Shown: positions 6,268 to 12,084 of the stretch, one piece after another
Layout of the letters: every line of letters starts with the position of its first letter
Numbering within the stretch: the first letter of the stretch is position 1
Origin: an uncultured Chloroflexota bacterium
GTDB lineage: Bacteria > Chloroflexota > Anaerolineae > Aggregatilineales > Phototrophicaceae
Direction of reading: 5' to 3'
Length of the DNA stretch: 12,084 bases
Assembly: GCA_937864975.1 (NCBI GenBank)
Contig: CALMDI010000392.1
Location: forward strand, 1-12,084
Notes under the pieces: generated by a model
Told to the model about the DNA's origin: nothing
What the model saw: the letters and a program-made list of their open reading frames with translations, nothing else
The model's database searches: none
Position numbers and translations under genes: made by a program

Positions 6268-7887
6268 CTAACCGCCGTTGCTGTTGCCGTTGGAATTCCC
6301 GTTGGAGTTCCCGTTTCCGCTGCCATTGGCGTTTCCGTTGGCATTGCCGTTCGCGTTCCCGTTGCCATTCCCGTTGCTGTTGCCATTGGCATTGCCGTTC
6401 GCGTTCCCGTCGCTGTTGCCGGTGGCATTACCACTGCCGCTGCCGTCCGAGTTCCCGCCCTCCGAACTGCCGGTCGAATTGCCATTCGCGTTTCCGTTGG
6501 ATTCGCCGTTGGAGTTTCCGCTGCTGTTCCCGTTAGAATTGCCGGTGGCGTTGCCGTTGCCATTGGAACTGCCGTTGGCATTTCCATTGCCGTTGCCATT
6601 CCCATTGCCGTTGCCGCCGTCACTGGCGTTTGCGACGCTGCTGGAATCCCCGTTCCCATTACGATTCCCATTTGAATTGCCGTTGGAATTGCCGTTACCG
6701 CCGACGGCATCCGCTCCGCTGCCCTGCGACTGCCCCGGCTCGTCGTCGCGGCATCGCGCCAGCGGCGGCTCCCCGCAGACAATTCCGCCGCCTGCAATCA
6801 CCGCCTGAGCGATTTCAATACGCTCCTCAGCCAGCGGCGGATACACCGCGACCGGCTCGCTGAGCAGGTTGATGGGCAGCGCTTCCAGCGTCGTCGAATT
6901 GTAAGGTACGGGCGGCTGCGGAACGTCGCGGGGTTCGAGGTTCTCGTCCAGTGGAACCTCGACCATCGTTCCGGGGAAGGCATATTGCGCGACGCCGCTC
7001 ACTTCGACGCGCGCCAGCCCTTCAAGGGTCGTCACGGAAAGCGACCCGCCCGGCGCTGCCTGGAAAAAGACGGTCGAGCCAACCTCGACGCTGACGCCGT
7101 TGATATCCAGATTCACGCGACCCGCGCCGTGCGGCGTCTGAATGAGCAAGCCATCCTGCGGCGCGCCCTGGCACCGAATCTCGCCGCCGCCGGTGTTCAG
7201 ATAAATTGCCTGCATGGGTCCAAGCTGCGGTTCGGCATTCGCGATATCGACCACGCTCAAACTTTCAAACGTTTCGGTCGTCACCAGCGGGGCATAGACC
7301 CAACCTGCCGTGCCGTTCCCGAAGGGCGTTTGCAGGCGCAGCCACGAGTTATCTTCCAGCCGTCCGTTCGCCGTTGTCACCGTGCCTTCGGGCAGATACG
7401 TCAGCACCACGTTTTCCATCGACGGACCGGTACGGACGGCGACACTGCCGGGAAGCGCGATCTGAACGGTCGGGAGTGTCGAAGGCGGGACGCGATTGGT
7501 CAGCTCGACATCCCCGAAAACGAGGAACGTCACGTTCTGACCGGGCAGCGTGTTTGGCAGGTTCGCCTGAAGGCGCATCAGGCTGACGCCCCAGCGCCCG
7601 TTATCGAGGTCAAGCGCGCTCAGGCGCATCGACTCGATCCACATGGCATCGACAATATCGCCCTGCCCATCGAAGCTGAAACTGCTTGTACCGGGGCGCG
7701 ACTGCGCGATAATTTCCGCGTTCCCGTAGCACGCCTGGTTCCGCCCGGTTCCCGAACACAGCGCTTCGGTTGCCGAGAGCGCGGTTTCCACCATTGCCGG
7801 ACACGTATCCCGGCTCGGCGTCGAGCGCGCCGCCGCGACTCCACTGAATAAGAACATGAAAACTAAAACACGAAAGAGGTGACGCAT
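6268..7887 (-). CDS. Exported SH3b/FecR-like protein A with long Asn-Gly tail
   Basis: A secreted protein of 539 residues. A signal peptide (1-20, cleavage after VAAA) is followed by an uncharacterised N-terminal module (about 28-140) with C29, C44 and C53 in CSGTGRNQACYGN and a conserved MRLQANLP. A bacterial SH3 (SH3b) domain covers 141-203 (VRTGPS, LPEGT, WLRLQ, GWVYAPL). A beta-rich domain at about 246-315 (VSVEVGSTVFF, LEGLARVEV) resembles FecR-type sensors. A YPPLAEERIEIAQ motif and a Cys pair (C371, C379) come next. The last 144 residues (396-539) are almost only Asn, Gly, Ser and Ala in NGN-type repeats. SH3b domains often bind cell-wall glycan or peptides, so a surface or envelope role is inferred; no enzyme motif is seen. 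A TTG at 7914 is an alternative start, but the ATG at 7887 gives the better signal peptide. It is the paralogue of the next gene upstream, probably in one operon, and last before the terminator. Confidence 0.85.
   Translation of the reverse strand: MRHLFRVLVFMFLFSGVAAARSTPSRDTCPAMVETALSATEALCSGTGRNQACYGNAEIIAQSRPGTSSFSFDGQGDIVDAMWIESMRLSALDLDNGRWGVSLMRLQANLPNTLPGQNVTFLVFGDVELTNRVPPSTLPTVQIALPGSVAVRTGPSMENVVLTYLPEGTVTTANGRLEDNSWLRLQTPFGNGTAGWVYAPLVTTETFESLSVVDIANAEPQLGPMQAIYLNTGGGEIRCQGAPQDGLLIQTPHGAGRVNLDINGVSVEVGSTVFFQAAPGGSLSVTTLEGLARVEVSGVAQYAFPGTMVEVPLDENLEPRDVPQPPVPYNSTTLEALPINLLSEPVAVYPPLAEERIEIAQAVIAGGGIVCGEPPLARCRDDEPGQSQGSGADAVGGNGNSNGNSNGNRNGNGDSSSVANASDGGNGNGNGNGNGNANGSSNGNGNATGNSNGNSSGNSNGESNGNANGNSTGSSEGGNSDGSGSGNATGNSDGNANGNANGNSNGNGNGNANGNANGNANGSGNGNSNGNSNGNSNGG
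6271..6702 (-). repeat. Degenerate hexanucleotide repeat encoding the NGN tail
   Basis: About 430 bp made of imperfect 6-nt units of the form GGNAAY, read on the minus strand, encoding runs of Gly-Asn, Ser-Asn and Ala-Asn. Units differ at third positions and by single substitutions, so this is not a fresh perfect microsatellite. It creates several long false ORFs on both strands. Confidence 0.85.
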
Positions 7888-7969
7888 ATCCTTACCAACT
7901 TCAGTCAAACTCAATGCTGCTTACGATCTTTATCCTCATGCCGGGTCATGAACCGGGTTGTATGGAACC

Positions 7970-9358
7970 TCACGAGCCGGAGCCTTGATCACCACCGCCG
8001 TTTCCGTTCGCGTTGCCATTGCTATTCCCGTTGGCATTGCCGTTCGAGTTCCCGTTCGCGTTTCCATTCCCGGTGCCGTTTTCACCGCTGCCCTGACCAC
8101 CGGAGTCTGAGCTTCGGGTTCCGCTGCTGTCATCGCTGTTGGGGTTGTTCGAACCGCCGACCGACCCGCTGTTACTGACGGCGGATGCCGTCGATGAGCA
8201 GGGTGTTAGCGGCGGCGCTCCGCAGACAACATTCCCGGCTTCAAACTGGCGGCTGATCTGCGCGAGGCGTTCCGCGCTCATCGGCGGGTACACGCGCACC
8301 GCTCGTTCCAGCAGGCTCAACGGCAAACTCTGAATCGCCGCTTCGTCATAGGGCGCCGGGTCGCTGAGCGAGCCGGTCGGGTTTAAGTTGTCGTCCAGCG
8401 GCAGGCTCACGACCGCGCCCGGCACGACGAGGCGTGTTTCGTCCATCACGCTCATACGCGCGCTGCCTTCGACGATGCTCAGCTCCATCGCGTTGTCGGC
8501 GGTCGTCCGAACATAGGCGGTCGAGCCAAGCTCAATCTCGACGCCGTTAATCTGCACCTGAACGGTGCCCGCGCCTTCCGGAGTCTGAATCAACATGCCG
8601 TCACGGGGCGCATTTTCACACGCCACCTCGCCACTCCCGGTCTTGAGATAGATCGCCTGCATCGCGCCCAATCGCGGCGTTGAATCGGTCACATCCACCG
8701 GCTCCAGCGTGGCGATGTCGCCTTCCGCTTCCAGCAGGGGGGCATACACCCAGCCCAGGCTGCCGGAGCCAAGCGCCGCCTGAAGTCGCAGCCAGGAATT
8801 ATCCGGCAGTCGCCCGTTGGCGGTGACGATGGTTCCCGCGGTCAGCCACGCGCTCGTCGGGCTGGTGTCGGACGGGCTGGTGCGCGCGCGCAGATTGGAG
8901 GTCGTCGTAACTTGCAGCGTTGGCGCGGTCGAAAGCGGAACCCGATTCGTCACTTCGACGTCGCCAAACAGGAGAAAGGTCACATTTTGACCCGGTAGCG
9001 TGTCCGGCAAATTTGCCTGTAGGCGCATCAGGCTGACGCCCCAGACCCCTTCGTTCAGATTCAACTGACTCAATCGCATCGACTCAATCCAGGCGGCGTC
9101 GGCAATATCGCCCTGCGCCGCGAATACAAAATCGGCTGCTTCGGGGCGTGACCGGGTGACGATCTCGGCATTGCCGTAACAGACCTGGTTGCGCCCGGTT
9201 CCCGAACAGAGCGTGCCGGTCGCTTCGAGCGCCGCCTCGACCAGCGCGGGGCAATCATTGGATTGCGAGGTGACAGGGGTGACGAACGTTAACGTGAGAA
9301 GCAGAAGGGGCAAGAAAAGAATTGAATACCGCATCCAATGGTTACTCTTGTGAGTCAT
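7970..9358 (-). CDS. Exported SH3b/FecR-like protein B, short Asn-Gly tail
   Basis: Paralogue of protein A, 462 residues, with the same order of parts: signal peptide (hydrophobic core about 11-29, cleavage near TSQS), N-terminal module with C36, C51 and C60 in CSGTGRNQVCYGN, SH3b domain about 149-208 (LRARTSPS, LTAGT, WLRLQ, GWVYAPLL), FecR-like beta domain about 256-322, then VYPPMSAERL and a Cys pair (C379, C387). The tail is much shorter: a Ser/Gly linker and about 33 residues of NGN repeats (424-456). Over the N-terminal module the two proteins are roughly three-quarters identical by eye, and MRLQANLP, LPGQNVTF and TNRVP are shared exactly. Candidate starts are ATGs at 9364, 9358 and 9334. 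9358 is chosen because a TATACT box ends 8 nt before it, but 9334 aligns with the MR start of protein A. No clear ribosome site distinguishes them. Confidence 0.85.
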   Translation of the reverse strand: MTHKSNHWMRYSILFLPLLLLTLTFVTPVTSQSNDCPALVEAALEATGTLCSGTGRNQVCYGNAEIVTRSRPEAADFVFAAQGDIADAAWIESMRLSQLNLNEGVWGVSLMRLQANLPDTLPGQNVTFLLFGDVEVTNRVPLSTAPTLQVTTTSNLRARTSPSDTSPTSAWLTAGTIVTANGRLPDNSWLRLQAALGSGSLGWVYAPLLEAEGDIATLEPVDVTDSTPRLGAMQAIYLKTGSGEVACENAPRDGMLIQTPEGAGTVQVQINGVEIELGSTAYVRTTADNAMELSIVEGSARMSVMDETRLVVPGAVVSLPLDDNLNPTGSLSDPAPYDEAAIQSLPLSLLERAVRVYPPMSAERLAQISRQFEAGNVVCGAPPLTPCSSTASAVSNSGSVGGSNNPNSDDSSGTRSSDSGGQGSGENGTGNGNANGNSNGNANGNSNGNANGNGGGDQGSGS

Positions 9359-9366
9359 GTTCATGA

Positions 9367-9372
9367 AGTATA
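9367..9372 (-). promoter_or_regulatory. -10-like box upstream of protein B
   Basis: TATACT on the minus strand, 8 nt before the ATG at 9358, with no good -35 at normal spacing. If it is used, transcription starts at about 9360 and the mRNA is nearly leaderless, or has a leader of about 26 nt if translation begins at 9334. The gap 9373-9450 after the HAD gene shows no clear terminator, so read-through from upstream is also possible. Confidence 0.35.
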
Positions 9373-9450
9373 CGGCTGGAATCGCTGTTCTGGTCTAAAG
9401 GTTATGTGAAAAACGTAAGGGGATCGTCGGCGGCGGCTGCCCGGGTCGTT

Positions 9451-10182
9451 TCAACAGGCTTGCACATACTCGACCAGCCCGTCCAGACGATTGTTCAGAA
9501 GGTGATCGGCGGGAGACTGGTAAACTTTGCCGCGCCGGGCAAGCTGAACGGTGTGCATTCCTGCCGCTTTCGCCCCGACGAGGCAGTCGGCGGTGTCGTC
9601 GATGGCAAGGCACTGCCGCGGTGAAACCCCCGCTCGCCGCGCTGCCAGGCTGTAAAAGGTTTCGTCCTTCTGAAAGTGGTCGATCTCGTCGGGTCCAATG
9701 ATGGGACCGGCGAAATACTGCTGCAAGCCCCCGCCCCGCAGCAGACCGCGCGCCTGATTGGTGAGCGCGTGCGACGTGATGCCGAGCATATAACCCGCCG
9801 CGCAGAGCTGCTGAATCACCTCACGCGCGTCGGGGTAGATGGCGTCGCAGTGGCGTGTGACTTCGCCGGGAATCTCGCGCGCCAGCGCTCGCAGCACCGC
9901 CGGAGGCGGCAGCGGCGTATCGGTCAGTCGAAAGAGCGCGCGCGTGGTTCGCAGCAAGCCTTCCCAGAGATGGCTCATGCCGTCGTCGCCATTCAGATCG
10001 AGGTCGGCGTAATAACTGTCCCAGTCCGCGAGGACGCGCCTGTTGGCGTCGATCCACGCCGCGGGCGTCCCCCCGAACCGCCGCGTCAGCAGCCGCCCAA
10101 GCTGGAGGCTGTAGCACGGGTGCAGCGCCGCGCCGTCGATGACGGTGCCGTGAAGATCGAAAAAAATGTGGGTAATTGTCAC
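9451..10182 (-). CDS. HAD-superfamily hydrolase with DLHGT motif I
   Basis: A cytoplasmic haloacid dehalogenase-superfamily hydrolase of 243 residues, subfamily I, with a helical cap between motifs I and II (about 15-105). Motif I is FFDLHGT, with nucleophile D9; the usual second aspartate (D+2) is H11. Motif II is GITSHA (T136/S137), motif III is K172 in FQKDETF, and motif IV is IDDTAD (D195, D196, D199). Phosphatases of this fold normally use the second Asp as acid/base. Its absence is known in haloacid dehalogenases and phosphonatases, so the reaction cannot be assumed to be phosphate-ester hydrolysis. Translation starts at GTG 10182 and overlaps the stop of the upstream lipoprotein gene by 4 bp (GTGA), which implies translational coupling. 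The substrate is unknown. Confidence 0.88.
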   Translation of the reverse strand: MTITHIFFDLHGTVIDGAALHPCYSLQLGRLLTRRFGGTPAAWIDANRRVLADWDSYYADLDLNGDDGMSHLWEGLLRTTRALFRLTDTPLPPPAVLRALAREIPGEVTRHCDAIYPDAREVIQQLCAAGYMLGITSHALTNQARGLLRGGGLQQYFAGPIIGPDEIDHFQKDETFYSLAARRAGVSPRQCLAIDDTADCLVGAKAAGMHTVQLARRGKVYQSPADHLLNNRLDGLVEYVQAC

Positions 10183-11369
10183 GGCAAGCCCTGCACCGTG
10201 ACGATGTAGTTCGCGGGCTGACCGCCGATTTCGGGGATGACAAGCTGAAACGAGGCGGTTTCGTCAGGGGCAAGCTCGGTCACATCGGCGGGCGCGAATC
10301 CGGCGGCAATCACGCGCTGCGTCTCGTCAAAGACCGTCACGACGACGCGCGGGTCGCGCACGGTCTCGTCGCCGGTGTTAGTGACCGCGCCGCGGACGAT
10401 CAGCCGCCCGTCCGGTTCCAGGGTCGATTCGTCTGTCCAGCTCAGGCTGCCCTCGCCGTAAACCTGCGCGTCCTCAGACGGCTGCCAGTCGCCGCCGAGC
10501 GTTAGCTCGACGGTCGTCGCCAGCGCGGGCTGCCCCTGTCCGAAGCGGAGGCTGAACGGCGCAAACCCGCCCGGCTCGATCCCGTAGCCCATAACGGTAT
10601 CGACCGCCTCCGCGACGCTCAGCCCGTCGGCGCCGCGCAGCACCGCGCGCACCGGCACGTCGGTGACGAGCGTCGAGCCAAAGTTGGCGACCTCGCCCGT
10701 GATGAAGAACACCCCGGCAGGCGTTGTCCAGTTAGAAACGTGTAACAATGACAGACCAGTTGTGCCAACCGTCGCCAGTGTCGATAGGGACGTACGGTCG
10801 AGCGCCGCGTCGGGATGAAGGGTGAATGAGTTGACAATCGGCTGAAGCTGCGCCCGCCCCGTTTCGTCATTTGGCAGCGTCACGTCGATCACCGCGACCA
10901 GCGATCCGGCGTACTGAAGGAAGGTATTGACCTGTTGGGTTGCGCCCAGCGCGGTCAAGCGCAAGCCGGTCATGCGCCAGCTTCCATCGCCCATCGCCTG
11001 TCGGCTCTCCTCTTTGTAGCGTTCCACGTCGGGGCGCACCTGCGTTTGATACTGCTGAATCAGGTCGCCAAACGATTGAGAGTCGAGCGGCTCGCCGGTA
11101 TTGATGACGCTCACATGCAGCAGCGGCTCGCTGCTGTCCGGCGCGGAGAACGAGGCGCTCGCCAGCGTCGTCAAATGCTGCTCATACAATGCCCACGTGC
11201 GGGGCAGGGAGAGCGAGAAACTGCCGCCCGGATGCGTGTAGCGCACGGGAGATTGGTCCGGGGGTGGCTCGGTCGGGGCGAATTCGACCGCTCCGCTGCC
11301 GCACGCCGCCAGCGCCATGCCCAGTATTAAATAGTTCAGCCCACGAAACAGGCGGTCGAAACATCTCAT
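10179..11369 (-). CDS. Lipoprotein with PsbP-like and two Ig/FxLYD-like domains
   Basis: A membrane-anchored exported lipoprotein of 396 residues. A type II signal peptide ends in the lipobox LAAC, with lipidated C23. A proline-rich spacer (31-41) leads to an alpha/beta domain at about 42-187 (GGSFSLSLPRTWALYE, then VINTGEPLDSQSF and IVNSFTL) that resembles PsbP-like/DUF1795-type folds. Two beta-sandwich repeats follow, about 213-295 (FFITGEVANFGSTLVTDVPVR) and 305-394 (LIVRGAVTNTGDETVRDPRV). These have the N-x-G pattern of FxLYD-type domains common in lipoproteins of Gram-positive bacteria and Chloroflexota. The start at 11369 is supported by AAAGGAA 6 nt upstream and a TATACT box at 11393-11398. 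It is the first gene of the minus-strand cluster and overlaps the HAD gene by 4 bp. The function is unknown; it may be a structural or binding component of the envelope. Confidence 0.85.
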   Translation of the reverse strand: MRCFDRLFRGLNYLILGMALAACGSGAVEFAPTEPPPDQSPVRYTHPGGSFSLSLPRTWALYEQHLTTLASASFSAPDSSEPLLHVSVINTGEPLDSQSFGDLIQQYQTQVRPDVERYKEESRQAMGDGSWRMTGLRLTALGATQQVNTFLQYAGSLVAVIDVTLPNDETGRAQLQPIVNSFTLHPDAALDRTSLSTLATVGTTGLSLLHVSNWTTPAGVFFITGEVANFGSTLVTDVPVRAVLRGADGLSVAEAVDTVMGYGIEPGGFAPFSLRFGQGQPALATTVELTLGGDWQPSEDAQVYGEGSLSWTDESTLEPDGRLIVRGAVTNTGDETVRDPRVVVTVFDETQRVIAAGFAPADVTELAPDETASFQLVIPEIGGQPANYIVTVQGLP

Positions 11370-11392
11370 AGAGGGTTCCTTTGCGCTTCCCT

Positions 11393-11398
11393 AGTATA
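11393..11398 (-). promoter_or_regulatory. -10 box of the lipoprotein gene
   Basis: TATACT on the minus strand, with transcription expected near 11386 and the AAAGGAA ribosome site (11376-11382) in the leader. No standard -35 is present 17 nt upstream. Instead there is a tandem CGACTCCC duplication on the plus strand (11406-11421), so an activator may be needed. Confidence 0.45.
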
Positions 11399-11403
11399 TC
11401 AGC

Positions 11404-11513
11404 CTCGACTCCCCGACTCCCCCTTTAGTACTAGTCGAGTCATAGATAGTACTTTAGTACTATATACATAAACCTGAATCAAACATATGCTTCCGAGTGA
11501 CATAAATTGTCAC
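11404..11513. promoter_or_regulatory. Divergent regulatory region with repeated small palindromes
   Basis: This AT-rich region between the lipoprotein gene (minus) and the CxxC protein gene (plus) holds an 11-bp direct repeat CTTTAGTACTA at 11423-11433 and 11452-11462, each containing the palindrome TAGTACTA. AGTACT occurs three times (11427, 11448, 11456). Inverted arms CTCGACT (11404-11410) and AGTCGAG (11433-11439) surround the first copy. A separate 17-bp palindrome, GTGAC-N7-GTCAC, lies at 11497-11513, 35 nt before the downstream start codon. These look like operators for one or two dimeric regulators, and the regulator is not in the window. The GTGAC palindrome is not a standard CRP site, since its half-sites are too far apart. 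Confidence 0.5.
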
Positions 11514-11547
11514 AAACCGGAATCGAACAAAAAGAGGGCTTATTCGG

Positions 11548-11931
11548 ATGTACGCTGAAAACGAACTCCTATTTCCCTATCATGCGATTCCGTCGCTGCG
11601 CCGTCTGCGCGGTCTGCAGTGGCAAGCCCTCGTGGAGCGGGTCATGGTCTTGCCCGAAGTCCACGGCGAGGCGCTGGCGCTCATGCTGATGATGATCCGG
11701 CTCAATGGCTGCATCGCCTGCGAGACAGACAGCTACCGCGCCATGAAGGGCTGCGCCGCCTGCGCCGTGCAGACGCTGCGCCGCTACAAGGGCAGCGACG
11801 ACGACCTCCTCGGCGTTTATCAGCAGGCGCTGCAGGATGTCCACCAGTTCGCGAAACAGAACCCCGCGCAGGGCATCCAGTTTAGCCCGGCGCGCGAGCC
11901 GCTGCGCGCCGAAGCGCGCCTGACACAGTAA
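11548..11931 (+). CDS. Small CxxC-x10-CxxC protein, uncharacterised
   Basis: A 127-residue cytoplasmic protein with no signal peptide and no long membrane segment. Four cysteines (C55, C58, C69, C72) are arranged as CIAC-x10-CAAC within GCIACETDSYRAMKGCAACA, which suggests a structural zinc site or a small Fe-S site. The motif is followed by QTLRRYKGSDDDLLGVYQQA, a charged helical stretch. The N-terminus (1-50) is helical with basic and hydrophobic residues. I recall similar short proteins from Chloroflexota but know no function. A DNA- or RNA-binding role is only a guess from the zinc-site-like pattern. A GAGGG 9 nt before the ATG is a passable ribosome site. The gene sits alone, with an elaborate upstream region and its own terminator, which suggests it is regulated. 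Confidence 0.8.
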   Translation: MYAENELLFPYHAIPSLRRLRGLQWQALVERVMVLPEVHGEALALMLMMIRLNGCIACETDSYRAMKGCAACAVQTLRRYKGSDDDLLGVYQQALQDVHQFAKQNPAQGIQFSPAREPLRAEARLTQ

Positions 11932-11949
11932 TCGACGCCTGCAAAATCG

Positions 11950-11984
11950 AACGCGGGGCGACAGCAGCCTCGCGTTTATTTTTT
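11950..11984 (+). terminator. Intrinsic terminator after the CxxC protein gene
   Basis: A 9-bp stem, AACGCGGGG (11950-11958) with CCTCGCGTT (11968-11976) and one G-U pair, encloses a 9-nt loop and runs into TTTATTTTTT (11975-11984). It lies 18 nt after the stop codon. Beyond it, 11985-12084 shows no gene I can support. Confidence 0.85.
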
Positions 11985-12084
11985 GTAACATCGGCGTTCG
12001 ACAAAAACCGGTCACCTTCTGGCGCGGCGAAGTCCCGACGCAGACGCGCTGTGCATGGCGGCGCACGCGAACCTTCCCTTGCAA

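Noticed and set aside
6214..6808. Long plus-strand ORFs rich in Val/Ile/Ala or Pro/Leu/Phe, opposite the end of exported protein A
   Set aside because: They are antisense translations of the GGNAAY hexamer array. Their periodic composition mirrors the NGN tail, and they have no ribosome site or domain.
7888..7969. Direct repeats ACCCGG and a TTCATGA palindrome in the spacer between the two paralogues
   Set aside because: They are short, and the arms are direct rather than inverted for the longest match. There is not enough to call an operator or terminator.
11569..12084. Minus-strand ORF running to the window edge
   Set aside because: It crosses the strong plus-strand terminator and is the antisense of the CxxC protein gene. 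The translation is Arg/Ala-rich without domain features.
11985..12084. Possible start of another gene at the right edge (ATG near 12055)
   Set aside because: Only about ten codons are visible, with no ribosome site and no recognisable sequence.

Overview
The window most likely comes from a moderately GC-rich member of the Chloroflexota (Anaerolineae-like). This is an inference from protein architecture, not from a marker gene: a CHRD-domain secreted protein with an acidic linker, SH3b-containing exported proteins with Asn/Gly tails, a lipoprotein with tandem Ig-like/FxLYD-like modules, and a small CxxC...CxxC protein of a kind I associate with that phylum. There is no rRNA, tRNA, CRISPR array or phage gene. 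No transposase gene is visible.

Layout, left to right. (1) 1-1048, minus: an ArsA/Get3-type ATPase whose C-terminus runs off the window, with a clear -10 box upstream. (2) 1049-1703: a stem-loop, a tiny two-helix membrane ORF on the minus strand, and on the plus strand a stranded 3' fragment of a BNR/Asp-box beta-propeller gene ending at 1531. (3) 1704-2606, plus: an exported CHRD-domain protein, closed by a hairpin. (4) 2662-3465, minus: a stand-alone ABC-type/SMC-like ATPase, divergent from (5) 3556-4323, plus: a SpoU/TrmH-family RNA 2'-O-methyltransferase. (6) 4316-4422: a nested palindrome acting as the shared terminator region between that gene and (7) 4429-5832, minus: dihydrolipoyl dehydrogenase (lpd). 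(8) 5909-6135: a 205-bp MITE-like element with 17-bp terminal inverted repeats and an 11-bp flanking direct repeat. (9) 6268-11369, minus: four collinear genes, read in the order lipoprotein, HAD hydrolase (4-bp overlap), SH3b/FecR-like exported protein B, and its paralogue A. They end at a strong intrinsic terminator at 6201-6230. (10) 11370-11547: a divergent intergenic region full of small palindromes. (11) 11548-11931, plus: the small CxxC...CxxC protein, followed by a strong terminator.

lpd and the RNA methyltransferase are housekeeping genes. The most original material is the tandem pair of exported proteins (shared Cys-containing N-terminal module, SH3b, FecR-like beta domain, Asn-Gly tail of very different length). 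Together with the lipoprotein and the CHRD protein they suggest a cell-surface programme, but no function can be assigned from sequence alone. The MITE-like element, the BNR gene remnant and the operator-like region at 11400-11515 are the structures that gene calls alone would miss.
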